Shown piece by piece: positions 44,753 to 56,640 of a stretch of DNA of 64,000 nucleotides (its first letter is position 1; the number at the start of each line of letters is the position of its first letter). The notes beneath the pieces were generated by a model. That model saw only the letters and a program-made list of their open reading frames with translations, was not told the DNA's origin and made no database searches. Origin of the DNA: Macrothele yani (taxonomy: Eukaryota > Arthropoda > Arachnida > Araneae > Macrothelidae); assembly GCA_039090855.1 (NCBI GenBank), contig CM077005.1:72102607-72166606 (forward strand). Direction: 5' to 3'. The translations under genes and the position numbers were made by a program.

Positions 44753-45550
44753 CAGGTGTACACAACCTTTTAACACCTGCTGGATAATTTCAGGTTATCT
44801 GAACAACGGCGGGCCACAGCGTGTGCTCCATAGCAAAATATTAAAAAAATCCCAAAACCAAAGTATTAAAAACAAATTAAAGAAAAACGTGTACAGAAAT
44901 TAATTAAACAAAACAACTTACTTGCTTAAAAATATGCCAAAGCTGTTTAATGTTTTGTAGACTTCTAGAGAGAAATTCAACATTGTTCCTCATTAGTCTT
45001 TCAATATCTGGTTCAATGTTGGATACAGCGATCCACAGGTTTTCCCCCAAGTGTTAATCAGTTAGACGAGAGCGACTTCTTGATTTCCCCTGTTTCATTA
45101 CAGAAAAGGATATTTCGCATAAGAAGGTGCTTCCCAATAATATTCCCGTTTTTTGAAAGTGAATTTTCAGTCTCTTCATTTCACAAGGAAAGTACTTTAT
45201 GTGGAATTTTAGTTAAGAAACTTCTGCAAATTTCGACCTCAATTCGGAGTTTTGTGGAAGATCAAAATCAGCAAGCTCCATCTGAAAAATCGACGAGGGA
45301 AGGGCGCCGTTTCGATATTAGTTGCGAATGGTAATGAAAATACGGCATATATTTGTGTGTACCCCCACAAAATTTTCATACATTTTTATATATTTGTCTG
45401 TACCGCCAATCCCCCATAACATTTTCATATCCCCATAACTTTTTCATTTTTTCTACAGATGTTTGACTAGTCCCGTTTTGTGTCCCCGTGGGATTTTGTG
45501 TGCGTGGGCCACAGACAATCAGGCCGAAGGCCGCGGGCTGTGCATGTCTG
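44753..45550. mobile_element. probable non-autonomous hAT element
   Basis: The left end CAGGTGTACACAACCTTTT and inverted right end CAGACATGCACAGCCCGCG agree at the tip, differing mostly by transitions, and both are followed by GGGCCAC/GGCCGCGG-type sequence, as in Charlie-like hAT elements. Flanking octamers TTCTAGGC and TTATAGAC agree at 6 of 8 and resemble the hAT preference for a CTAG centre. No transposase is legible. Confidence 0.5.
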
Positions 45551-45694
45551 TTATAGACCAAAAGTTACTAATTCCCACACTAACACACTTGCGATTCAAC
45601 TTTTCTTTCTATCTTGAGGTGGACGTTCGCACCTACATCGCATTTCATTGGTGTCAGTGTCGTTTCTTACGTTCGTCTAAATCTAAATACTATG

Positions 45695-45775
45695 TAGCAA
45701 CAACAACAACAACAACAACAACAATAATAATAATAATAATAACAACAACATAATAATAATATAATAACAATAATC
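45695..45775 (+). repeat. compound CAA/TAA microsatellite
   Basis: Runs of CAA then TAA repeats, interrupted once, directly before the LINE fragment. It may be the tail of another LINE copy, since the fragment that follows also ends in TAA repeats. Confidence 0.85.
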
Positions 45776-46300
45776 ATTCAGAGTGACAAGAAGTACACAG
45801 CCTCAGAACATTTCAATAAGATGTACTGGGACAGATCGATCAGAACAGATAAGGCAACCACCCACAATCGTCGCGACATTGTCCTGGTCGACAAGGAGAA
45901 GAAGTCAACATACGTCATTGACATAGCAGTGCCCAACACGTGAAACATCGAAAAAAACGCACGGATAGAAGCTGTCAAAGTATAACGACCTACGATACGA
46001 AGTCAAGGAAATGTGGCATATGGAGAACGTCCCCACCGTCCCCATAGTAATATCAGCCACAGGAGTTGTACTTAAGACCATTCACAGCTCTATACAGACA
46101 CTAGAACTTCAACCTAACACCTACATGGAACTACAGAAAGCAGCTATCCTGAACACTTGTAAGATAGCAAGGAAGTTCCTGTACAACTTAGAGAAAGAAA
46201 TACTACTTCCCAGACTTGGTACGTCGTACCTTCCCGTCCCGGAAGGAAGAGAAGAAAACTTCAGGAAAAGGTGGAATCTTGAATGATAATAATAATACAT
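45776..46300 (+). pseudogene. 3' fragment of a non-LTR retrotransposon
   Basis: Frames give YWDRSIRTDKATTHNRRDIV, LVDKEKKSTYVIDIAVPNT, then MWHMENVPTVPIVISATGVV and LQKAAILNTCKIARKFLYNL, followed by a TAA tail. The 'DIVLVD....YVIDIAVP' layout resembles a PD-(D/E)XK-type nuclease-like C-terminal region found downstream of RT in some LINEs. One stop (45941) and one frameshift. No RT part is present. Confidence 0.6.
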
Positions 46301-46850
46301 ATTGTTTTTAAAAAACTTAATAGTCGAAATACTTATTATTGCCGCCGCCATAGTTTAGTAAATATTTCTCTTTATGAATCACGTATCGTTTTTCATTGGT
46401 TTTACGAATATAACATTCATTAATCTACCTACCTCAATTACAGGAAATTAATAAGCCTTGCTGTGTGTTTTTATGATTTAATTTCACTTAGTATGTACCG
46501 GAGTGTGGCTCGACGTGGTCGTGAGTGACTCGAATAAATGAAATGTGTTGTATGTAAATAAATGTATACTCTCGAATCAGTCGCTTTATTTCACACCCAC
46601 AAAGATCTTGGCATACGAAAGATTCATAGCATAAATTATTTACAAAGAGTTCCAGGGTAACAGAGGAAGAGTACCAGATTACCGTTCCTCTCAATGTTTT
46701 TACCTTTTTGTTCACTTCGGCATTTCCTAACGGAGCACACTGATTACCTCTTCAAATAACTTAATTTTGTTCTTCCAGGATGGCATGAAAGAATTTAACC
46801 ACTATTTTCATATACACAGACATCTCCTCTATCCCGAAGCCATCTCCGAT
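46301..46850. other. non-coding spacer
   Basis: No gene or repeat recognised. Confidence 0.5.
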
Positions 46851-46852
46851 TA

Positions 46853-48103
46853 AGCACACCTGACAAAAAATTAGTCACTCCTAACACAGTAGCAAGTTAC
46901 CGGTTGCACAGAGGGCGCCGTGATAGCATTGTTGGGAGATAAATAGCATTGACTTGGTCTACAGGATAATCTCTGTCTCGTGCAGGTGGTGAAGAACAAG
47001 GTGTGTGTTGAATTTAGTCTGCAATATGGGTCGTAAAACAGACGTTACTGGGTGTCAAAAGGGAGCCATCGTGTTAGGCCGTGGCCACGGACACAAAATG
47101 AATGAAGTCGCCCAATTGTTATGTGTTTCGGAGCGTACGGTTCAGCTGTACAAAGAGTAGTGTAGTTCGCAGTCAACTAAAAATCGGCGAAGTAACTGTT
47201 GCCGGAAAACAATTCTTACCAACAGGGGCCGCCGCCATGTTTCACACCTAGTAACTGCAAATCGGTTTCAAAACAGACAACAATTGCTCCAAACAGCCAC
47301 TGAAAGTCCACTCCAACTAATTTCTGAAAGGTCATTGCGACGAGAACTGCATGCGATGGACATCTGGAGCAAAGTACCACGAAAGAGGCCTCTTTTAACA
47401 GCTAATCACAAAGTCGCACGTTATCAATGGGCTCAGAGGTACCAAAACTTTACTGTGGGGGATTAGAAACGAGTAATTTTGGTCTGATGAGTCCCATTTT
47501 TATTTGTACTTCAATTATTCGAGGCGACGAGTGCATCGCAGGCCCAACGAAGTCTTTAATCCTGACTGTGTCGAAGGTGTTGTTCAAGCTAGAGGGGGTT
47601 CTGGGATGTTTTTGGAATGTTTTTAGACCACAAAATGGGCCCTCTTGTTGCATTGACGATGGAATTCGAACCATCATGCCTACCTCCGCATTCTAAATGA
47701 CGAAGTGCTGCCCTTTGCCCTACATCTCTAGGAGTAGCATCACATTGTCACTCCTGTATTCCAAGACGACAATTGCAGGGTGCACAGGGCTAAAAGGTGT
47801 CTGAGTGGCACGACGAATAATCAGCAACACTGTCTCACCTCAAATGGCCCGCTGAATCCCCAGATTTAAATCCCATTGAAAATCTATGGAATCATTTGGA
47901 ACGTAAATGTGAAACGGCGGAATAGACACCCACGTACTCTGGCGGAACTTCGGGACCAATTGACGCTCGAGTGGCTGCAAATCGATGTTCAATACATCCA
48001 CAACTTCGTGGAGTCTGGATTCATGCTGTTTTCAAGGTAACAGGCGCCTCACTCGTTATTAGGTGAGTTCTACCAGCGGCGACTAATTATTTGTCCGTGT
48101 GCT
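46853..48103 (+). mobile_element. Tc1-like element with both ends
   Basis: The left end AGCACACCTGACAAAAAATT and the inverted right end AGCACACGGACAAATAATTA match, both continuing to AGTC. TA flanks lie at 46851-46852 and 48104-48105. Size 1251 bp. Confidence 0.9.
47026..48040 (+). pseudogene. Tc1-like transposase, heavily broken
   Basis: The start MGRKTDVTGCQKGAIVLGRG leads to a helix-turn-helix (KMNEVAQLLCVSERTVQLY) that ends in a stop at 47158. SERSLRRELHAMDIWSKVPR, SDESHFYL (first Asp, in another frame near 47487), VFQDDNCRVHRAK (second Asp) and NPIENLW (Glu, near 47875) remain recognisable. Several stops and shifts. Confidence 0.85.
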
Positions 48104-48396
48104 TATAACTTATTCCACGAATCCTTTTCACTGTCGCTTAAAGGGATACGAGTAGGTTAGTTTTTCAACTGTCAGAAAAACGTTTTATAATGTTTTAAAT
48201 ATTTAAAATATCTTCAGATTTGGTTTAGCTTCCAAGCGTTTCATACTGTATTTCAAATTAATTTGCACTTCTTTTTTGTAAAAATAAGCTTTTTTCCTTT
48301 ACTGATATGCTAGCCAAAAACCTGTCTCCTGAATCAGTAAACAATAATGCAGATTTCATTTTCTAAAGCGTCTCACTCTACCTGAATCATCAACTA

Positions 48397-49763
48397 CACT
48401 GCTGGACAATTGCTAAGGACGGATCATAAACGGCTATATAGCGCATAAAAAAATAAGTGTGGTTGGATGCCAAGTGAAATAAAATAATGTCAGAATGCCA
48501 GGACATCACAAGAAAGACAATTTATTGTGCTCTGAAATCCAGAAGGCTTTGGAACGTGTTCAAGGGACAAACAGGCCATTTTGTGCAGAATACGTAAACG
48601 TGAAAAAAATGCCATTACCGTCCGCAGGCGTTCCGGCGTAAGATGTCAATACGGGATATGGCCACCATGGAGGGCGATGCAAGATTCCACACGTCGTGTC
48701 ATGCTTTGCACAACATTATCAAGCAGCTGTTGGGGTAATTTATGGACAGCGACTGTTCGATGACATGTTGCGTTGTCGTCCATGAAAATGAATCTATCAC
48801 CGACAGCACCACGAAACATGCGAACATGAGGTAGCAGAACATCATTAATGTATCGTTGGCCAGTCATAGTCCCTGTCGGAAGCACATAGAGGGACGTACG
48901 GCTATTGATCATGATGCCAGCCCATACACTACATGTCGGATATCGAACCCTTTCCTGTATGTTTGCTGGAAAATATGCAGTACTACTATCACGCCAGATC
49001 AGTTGTCGTCGACAATCAGACGATAGACTGTATCTACTCTCATCTGAGAAGAGGACAGCAGACCAGTCGTTATCAGCCCAATTGCGATGTTGATGGCACC
49101 ATTGCAAACGGGCGGTACGGTGACGTCTGGACAATGGGATGCACACAATAGGACGGCGGGCGTATAGTCCTCCTTCATGCAAACGTCTGGCGACAGTTTT
49201 TCGGGAGATCCACTTGCCAGTAGCAGCCATAAACTGATTTGCTACCTCACTAGCTGTGCTGCGCCGGTGTCTTTTTGTTGATAGCACTATGTACCGATCT
49301 TCTGCAGGTGTCGTACTGCGAACACGACCTCCCCCGTGACCTTTGCTACACTCTCCATTTGTTTGAAATGATTTCCAAAGCCTTGAAACAACACTGTGGC
49401 TGACGTCGAACTCCCTGGCAACATCTGTTATTTTTCGCCCTTCTTCAATCTTGCCAATAATACGGCCACGCGTAAAATCATCTAGGGGATGTCGGGAAGA
49501 CATACTGAAAATTGCAAGTTCGTCAATTGATTCTTTCCCTTTCAACTTTGCGTTTGAACAGCAACGGTCAATACGCGTCAAATCCTTTATAACTCTTATC
49601 AGCGCTATGACGTCACGAACAAGTTCGGCAATCCAAAATTTGCATACGCACAACACGTCTTACTGTATCCCGCACTTATGCTAATTTCCACATTTTCTTG
49701 CCTTCCATTTTATGGTTGCTATCGTTGCTATTGTCATCTGTCCTTAGCAATTGTCCGGCAGTG
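48397..49763 (-). mobile_element. Tc1-like element with both ends
   Basis: CACTGCTGGACAATTGCTAA and the inverted right end CACTGCCGGACAATTGCTAA differ at one of 20 positions, and TA flanks both ends (48395-48396, 49764-49765). Near-identical ends indicate a young insertion. Confidence 0.96.
48646..49503 (-). CDS. Tc1-like transposase missing its third catalytic residue
   Basis: The start is the Met of MSSRHPLDDFTRGRIIGKIE at 49503; the longer frame upstream is not family-like. Helix-turn-helix (KITDVAREFDVSHSVVSRLW), linker, second helix region, LFSDESRYSL (first Asp) and FMDDNATCHRTVAV (second Asp) are intact. The frame then runs directly into the C-terminal LPQQLLDNVVQSMTRRVESC. The segment that should carry the 'SPDLNPIE..WD' Glu is gone through an in-frame deletion of roughly 50-55 residues. 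285 residues against about 335 normally. It could make DNA-binding but non-catalytic protein. Confidence 0.9.
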   Translation of the reverse strand: MSSRHPLDDFTRGRIIGKIEEGRKITDVAREFDVSHSVVSRLWKSFQTNGECSKGHGGGRVRSTTPAEDRYIVLSTKRHRRSTASEVANQFMAATGKWISRKTVARRLHEGGLYARRPIVCIPLSRRHRTARLQWCHQHRNWADNDWSAVLFSDESRYSLSSDCRRQLIWRDSSTAYFPANIQERVRYPTCSVWAGIMINSRTSLYVLPTGTMTGQRYINDVLLPHVRMFRGAVGDRFIFMDDNATCHRTVAVHKLPQQLLDNVVQSMTRRVESCIALHGGHIPY

Positions 49764-49765
49764 TA

Positions 49766-51755
49766 TTAGAAGTGCACAGCCTGTTACGTAATTTGTAGGC
49801 ATGTTATCATTAGCAATGGATTCTCGATTGATTTTCTCTATTTAATCCTATAAGGATGTTTTATGTGCTTCATAATTTTGTTGTAGAGTTTTCAGTTCGC
49901 TTTGACTTTAATACGTGATTCTTTTTATTTACTAGCGCTTCATGATTTTCGTACAGATTTCGTTTCTAATTCGCTCCAGCAGAAACGTTTTGTTCAGTAA
50001 AGGAAAACTTTGTTTAAGGACTTATTTTGTTCAATAAGGACTACAGATAGGTCCCCATCTACAAGTTATCATACTTCCCGTTTTGAGGCCGTTATCAAAC
50101 AACATAATTTTGCTTATATTGTAATCTTTTTTGTTTGTGCTTCTTGGCTTAAAGACTATCACAAGCAATTCTTAGGGTTATGTGCATTCACCCGCTCCTA
50201 ACTAAGGGCCACTGGTTTCAAGAAAGGGACAGTGTCAGCGCTATATCAGACAGGAACACCACGTATGCTTCATCCTCGAACTGTGGTGGCCCAGCTCGAA
50301 GTAGAAGTCAAACGTCAGCGGCTCAGACAACCCGATAGCAGGATCTCCAGGAAGATCATGATTTCATAATTTTATTTCCCATTTGTACATGTTGAAGAGG
50401 TTCATATATCTTGGATTTGTGAAAAATACATAAGTGGAACTTTGTGTTTTCATTAATACACTCACTTTCAATATACAGTATATATAGAGTAATTAGTTCG
50501 CAAAGTAGCTAATCGAAAAAATGTCCGTTACGCTCTCCTTGTGATAAATTATCTTCGTATATGTACTGATTTGGCGATGGCTTTGAGATGTTACTGTGCA
50601 TTTACAAAGGAGTATGTGAATTCCTTTTTATGGTGTCTGAAATTTCCAAATTTATTTCTAGTAACTGGATGTAAATTCGAACAAAACCTGTTCTTATTAT
50701 TTAGGAAAGGGCTAATTTAATCACGTTAGCATAAAAACTTAGTGTTCCTAAGGAATCTGAACTGAAATTTATGAAATTCAATTCAGAATTCTATTATTTC
50801 GGAATATATTTCAACAATTTTCAGGGCTGCGCGTATTTTGCACTTTGCTCGTCAAAAGGTAAACACGAAGTAGGAAAGTGTGAAAAAACAAAACGAGGAA
50901 GTATGGATTTCTTCGAAACTTTAACTGCTGCTGTATTAAAGCGGGTAAATGTCAAAAGTTGTTTTGTATGCCGATTCGGCAAAGTAGTAACAAAAAATTA
51001 GGACGTGAGATAAAAGGAACGCTCTCCGTTGGAGGCTGTCAGTACTAAGTGGAATGTTTCATCATAAGTCGGGAACAGTGATTTTCATATTGTGTGGTAA
51101 ACCAGATGTCCAGAATATTCATAACGATGGAGAGCTGTTGGCATGTTATAGACGTAGCTCAATAAATCACGAAAATACTTCGATTCTATGATCCCAATGC
51201 TTTGGACTTAATTTTAAAAGTGAAGCAATTGTACCTAGCCAAAGATGACAGCAAAAACTGTCCAACGAAAAGTGAACTAATTTTTAAAGTGAACAAGATG
51301 TTCCTAGTCAAATTTCCTAGCAAAAACTGCCCCTTCCCCCACAAACGACTTCAACATTACATTACGGGGGGGGGGGCGAAATGTTGGGTAAGAGTACACA
51401 TTTTGTGTCAGGATTTTGTCGTATTATAGGAAGACAAGTGATCGTCTGTACTGGTGACTATGTTTTAAAATATTTTGAATGTTTTTAAGTTGTTACTAAA
51501 CTTTTTATAAAACTGTCATTTGAATTCTAAATAATACGTGCACACTAAAGTTATTAATACACCGACGGGAAAGGTTCTTCCGTCTGAGAAACAAACTACC
51601 TACTAAAAACTTTGAAACTCTCCCTAATTCTTCGTTTGTTGTGGACATACAACTCATCCTACAAGTTAACGAACACTTTCCCATAGGAAACACTCACCGT
51701 AATGTATTACCAACTAAAAAAATATTACATGTATCATGAATAACAAATTAATACT
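49766..51755. other. non-coding region with one SINE scrap
   Basis: At about 50186-50275, 'ctcctaactaagggccactggttt...gggacagtgtcagcgct' resembles the body of the main SINE (minus orientation), heavily decayed. A G run lies at 51365-51377. No gene supported. Confidence 0.55.
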
Positions 51756-51982
51756 GCCGCCCCGGTGGCGCAGTGGTCTAAGCGATGGCCTCTGATCATT
51801 CGTCCGAACGGGGTCCGGGTTCGAATCCCGGTGAGGCATGGATGTTGTGTTTGTCTTACGGCACTGGCTCTCTCCCTTCCCTGGAACCAGTGACCCTAAA
51901 TTAGGGACGGGCGACTGCTTATAGCCCATTGAGTTGCTCACGGTGGTCGTTAAACCTCCAACCAAAAAAAAAAAAAAAAAAA
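51756..51982 (+). repeat. full-length young SINE with 11-bp TSD
   Basis: This is the best-preserved copy: head GCCGCCCCGGTGGCGCAGTG, perfect B box GGGTTCGAATCCC, complete body and 22-plus A's. AAATTAATACT at 51745-51755 and about 51983-51993 flanks it. Well-formed pol III boxes mean it could still be transcribed. Confidence 0.96.
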
Positions 51983-52155
51983 AAATTAATACTCGTTATA
52001 CGCACACAAAAATAAAATTTGCGCACCAAGAAGGAAGCATCGAATTGAACTGAAAGTTTATGGACGTAATGATACAGATGAATGATACACATGATGGCAA
52101 AAGCAGAGCTGTAGGACAATTACAGGGGGATCTTTGGCACGCAATCCGCCTATCT

Positions 52156-52980
52156 TCAATAGCGCGTAGCACCGCCTCGTGCGGCGATATATGATGCAAT
52201 ACGGTCTGGCATGGAGGCGAACAGATGCCTGATGTTGTCCTGCGGCAGACTGGCCCACACGTGTTGAACGGTGTGCTCCTAATCCCGGATAGCGCGGCAT
52301 AGCGACAGCTAGCATTCCAACTGGTTCCACGCAGGCTCGATATGGGACATGTCCGGGGAGCGGGCAGGGAAGTGTCTGGACATGACGTGCTATCGTTAGC
52401 AATGGCTCCCTAGACCGTAATGCCTGCAGTGGTGGGAGATGTGGGGCTCGATAGCGAGATTGGGATTGTGCCGTTGACTCGGGGACCTCCTCACCCGGAC
52501 ACGATGATCATCTGTCCCCAAAGCGAAGCGGCACTCACCGCTAAACACCACACGTCGCCAGTCTGTGGCGTTCCACCGCGCTCTGGCCTGGCACAACTGC
52601 ACACGGAGCCGGTGATATTCCGGTGTTAATAACAGCACACGTAAGATCCGATGGGATCGCAGATTCGCTTCCGCGAGGCTATGGGAAATGTTTCGTAGGG
52701 AAACAGAAGCCGCTACATCTGCCTCTATAGTGCACCGCGTCCCCGTGGGATCCGTTCGTGCTTGGCGCATGATCCGTCTATCCTCTCTACCGGAGGTCCT
52801 CCTGGTCCGTCCGGAGCTGTTCCGCCGTGTGGCAGTGTCATCACGTGTCCACTGCTCCCAACACAGTCTGCCGGAAAACTGCGGTGGTTGGTAACGGGTG
52901 GTCGGCGCCGACCACCCTGCGGTTTTCAGCCCGATGATCAGGCCTCTCTCAAAGTCCGTAAGTTACATAAATCGACGCCC
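52156..52980 (-). pseudogene. Tc1-like transposase with lost catalytic residues
   Basis: Minus strand: LTDFERGLIIGLKTAGWS, then WEQWTRDDTATRRNSSGRTR (linker) and AEANLRSHRILRV. In the catalytic domain the usual FSDESRF reads FSGECRF, so the first Asp is Gly. The segment with the second Asp is deleted after LGSH, and PARSPDMSHIEPAWNQLE (Glu present) follows in another frame. The C-terminus ends PDRIASYIAARGGATRY. No terminal repeats identified with confidence. Confidence 0.85.
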
Positions 52981-53597
52981 CTGGCATCTTCCCGGAATTT
53001 TTGTCACTCCGTACTCTTGTTTGCGTCGGCCGGGGCTTTTGGCTTTCACGAGGCATCGACTGCACGCCGGTTTATGAGGTTGCCGGTTTATGAGGCTGCC
53101 GGTTCGTGCTTTCAGCGCCACCACAGGGAGTGCGGTTATGCGCAGTAGCACCGAACGTGGATCATTTGCATACCAGCACGCACTCTAGTAATTTGTAAAG
53201 TTTCGCGGTTGTAACATGATTTCGTCCAGGTGCGCAAATTTCATTCTACGTGAGTGTATATGCAGGTCCTTGTCCAATCGCCCATTCTTTTTCACTCCGA
53301 AAAGATCTTTTATTTACCGTTAGACTAGTTTTATTACCAAAACCTTTCGTAGAAACTCTAAAGTTTCGACGTGCAGCCCAGAAAGAAAATGCACTAAGGA
53401 GTAATATAATTTACATAAAAGAAAGAAACTAAAACGGAAGGTTATTTTAGTTTTTAAGTTGTTGCTAAACTTTGTATATATCATAGCTCTCAAATCTTTT
53501 GTACATCTGCCGTTACCAACCACCGGAGCTGCCACTTAAGACGAAACCAGGAGTATAATGACTAGACCTTACATAAAGGGGAGCAATGTCTTGCTCA
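52981..53597. other. non-coding spacer
   Basis: A ~16-bp word (gccggtttatgagg.t) repeats about three times at 53070-53110. Otherwise nothing recognised. Confidence 0.5.
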
Positions 53598-53944
53598 ATT
53601 TTTTTCGATTGAAGGTTTAACGACCACCGGGAGCAGCTCGATGGGTTATAAGTAGGGCTGTCGACCGATCAATATTTTTAATCGGTTAATATTTCACCAC
53701 TGATTGATTAATCGACCGATTAATCGGTAATTTGATCGAGTGAAAAAAATACTGTCATAAAAAATATACGACTGTAAATTACATTATGCATTATTCTATT
53801 ACTATATGGATACTAAATACGTTGTCTGAAATGTTAGAGTGTTGAATGCATCATAGCCTGTTAATCTAGTAGTATTCATTGCTTTACTTTATCAAAAAAT
53901 CAGAAATACAAATTAATAATAATTACCTTGAATTTGGTTTGCAG

Positions 53945-55732
53945 TCATTGCTTTAGCCAAGATTTTAGGCACAAGAGCTTGTCAACATTGGATGGTTTAA
54001 GCGAAGTACGAAGTTTGTTGACAACAATACCAGCGGCACTAAACTCTCTTTCACTTGGCACAGACGTGGCTGGAATGCACAACAACCGTTTTGCTAAAGT
54101 AGCGAGCAACGGCAACTGTAATGAATGAGTTTTCCACCACTGAAGAGGATCTGTAAAATCGTCGTCGAGTTCAGGCAAGCTCTGATAAACTTGAAGCTCT
54201 AATTCTATCTGCGTGCTGACGTTTGTGTGTGCCTTTATTTCTGTTTCTGGAATCGACGAATTGTCAAAACATAGTTTTCTTCGTTTCTGTTGCACAGTAC
54301 TTTGTTCTTGGTGTAAGGGCAGATGTTGATTTGTGCTACTGGATGAAATTCTGTTCCACACTAGATCTCGGTTTTTTTTTTCTGGTATACAGCGAAGTGT
54401 CTTGAATCGAGGGTCAAGGGCAGTAGCTTCTTCGTACTTGTCGTATAAAGGCCATTGACTGAGTCTTTCCGTCAGATCATCGAGCAACATAGCTTTAAAT
54501 CTGCAAATATATGCTGGGTCGGTATCGGACAATCTCATTGCGCTTTTGAGATGTGTAAAAGCAGGAATTACAACACTGGCAGTTACGTACTTGTGACCTC
54601 CGAGTATTTCAGTGATTTCCAAGCAAGGTTTCAATACGCTGATTAGCTTCTCAAGCACTTCCCACTCAACTGTTGTCAGAACAGGGGTATTCGATATATT
54701 GGCTACCAGAATAGTGTCTACTGCGGTTTTAGCTTTCACCAGACTTTCCACCATGATGTAGGTACTATTCCAGCGTGTCACTATGTCCTGTTGCAGCTTA
54801 GTATCAGGAAGACGAAGTTCTTTTTGCTTAGACGAGAGTGTAGCCTCTAAATGTGAGCTGTGTTTAAAATGTCCTACAATTTTTCGGCATTTAGCTAGAA
54901 CCTTTTCTATCGATGCGACTTTAAGAGCTTTATTTATACTTAATTGTAAAGTATGTGCTGAACATCCTACACTGTCAAACATTGATCTGTTAACGCCAAG
55001 AACAATATCTCTGGCATTATCAGTGCAGATGGCAACAGGCTTGTCCGTTAGTTCCCATTTTTCAACGGGTTCCTCAAACTCAATCGTACACTGATTTGCA
55101 GTATGCTTCTCAATCACCTGTTTCACTTGAAGAGTTGCATCACAATAATACCACTCATTGTCAATCCAGTGTACTGTTATTGCTATGTAGCTATCGTTGG
55201 CGAGTGAGGTCCAAAAATCTCCAGTTAAACTCACATAGGAAGCTCTCTTTAATTCATTAAACACTCTTGACTTCTTAATGTCGTAAATTTGAACAATTTT
55301 GTTCATAATGGTACTTCTGGCAGGTAAATTGTAACACTTAGAATTCAGAGCTGTTTGCAACAACACTTTCAGGCCAGGATCTTCAACAATACTGACAGGT
55401 CTCGAACTAGATGCAATCCACAACGCTAATTTATTTGTTAATTCCTGTTCTTTTAATGCAGAAACAATCTTTTAAAGGAAGGAATTTATACCCATTTGCT
55501 TCATAGCGGTGGTATTTGAACTAGGCTGATCCCGTGGCGTATTTGATACAATTTCCATGAATGGATGTTGCGATTGTAAATGATAACGTAAGCTAGTCAC
55601 ACGTCCACTGTACTTAAACTTTTTCTCACATTTTAAACAATAAACATGTCCGCGATCAGTAACTTCTCCACTGTCTTCTAATTTATATCCAAAACAAGAG
55701 GATAATTTCCCTTTTAATACCTGAAACTTCAT
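53945..55732 (-). pseudogene. hAT transposase (BED-type), one premature stop
   Basis: From Met at 55732: a BED zinc finger (YCLKCEKKFKYSGRVTSLRY then HLQSQHP), then a single TAA at 55472-55474 after MGINSFL. The same frame continues for 509 codons: SLTGDFWTSLANDSYIAITV (first Asp region), ICTDNARDIVLGVNRS, GCSAHTLQLSINKAL, RWNSTYIMVESL, and the C-terminal dimerisation domain LLCIPATSVPSEREFSAAGI. About 595 residues in all, a normal length for ZBED-like hAT transposases. Apart from the stop I see no frameshift. Confidence 0.93.
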
Positions 55733-55739
55733 TTTTGGA

Positions 55740-56640
55740 GCTCAAATAAACGTGACAGCAAGAGATGAATCAGCGTTCAAACTAACTTTCTTTCACTGAC
55801 AGACACTCCCATGTTCATCCCAGTTGGCTCCGCTACCAATAAAGGAACACTATTTGCTTTTTCAATGAGGAGAGAGGGGGTAAAAATTTGCCCCTCACTT
55901 TTTTTCTTGCACTGGAAATTCTCCCTGTTGACGGATACAATACTTCGGCAACAGTACGTAACTTGGTCCCTGGGTAATTAAGACTAATTGCATACGCCCA
56001 TTGATTCCAAGAAACACGTGTATTAATCCCCCATCTTTCCTATTGAAAGCTGAATCTCATTGTGAGGACCAGCGGCGTATTTTCATCTGCATCGATGTAA
56101 TAAAACCTCGGGGACCACTATCCAAGCTCGGAAGATGCCGGCCGTCTGTTATATCGACCTTACGTATTGAAACAACTGACTTTTCCCAGACGATTCAGCT
56201 GAGACAGGAGTAGAAGACTTGTGGCACCACGTAATGGCTGAGGGGGCTGCATTTTCCCTGAATAGCTACACTGCTACAGTCAACAAATGGAAAGCAGGGA
56301 GAGGAAGCACAGACAGACCACCATATGAGAAGCGAGCGTAGCGCACAGCAATAAAAGAACGGGGGAACCGCGAGGTCGAGAAGATATTAACGAAATGCTG
56401 GCAGGACAAGTACAGTGTTAAAGGCGGAAGTTCGGAATTTACGTTGGACTTTGAAGACTGGCATACTGACACACAATGAACGATGGAATCCCTGCTGATA
56501 GAGGTGACTGTTAGATTTAAACTCCCATCGCCATGAAAAGGCTATTCTCCAAAAAAAAAAAAAAAGAAGTGAAGACACAAGCACAAATGCTGTACTCAAC
56601 AAATTCAAAACTATATGCAGTTTTTTGGAAGTTCCTAAAG
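55740..56640. other. non-coding left part of the hAT element
   Basis: No coding sequence is recognised between the transposase start and the terminal region. This would be the element's promoter side. It includes an A run near 56550-56564. Confidence 0.5.
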
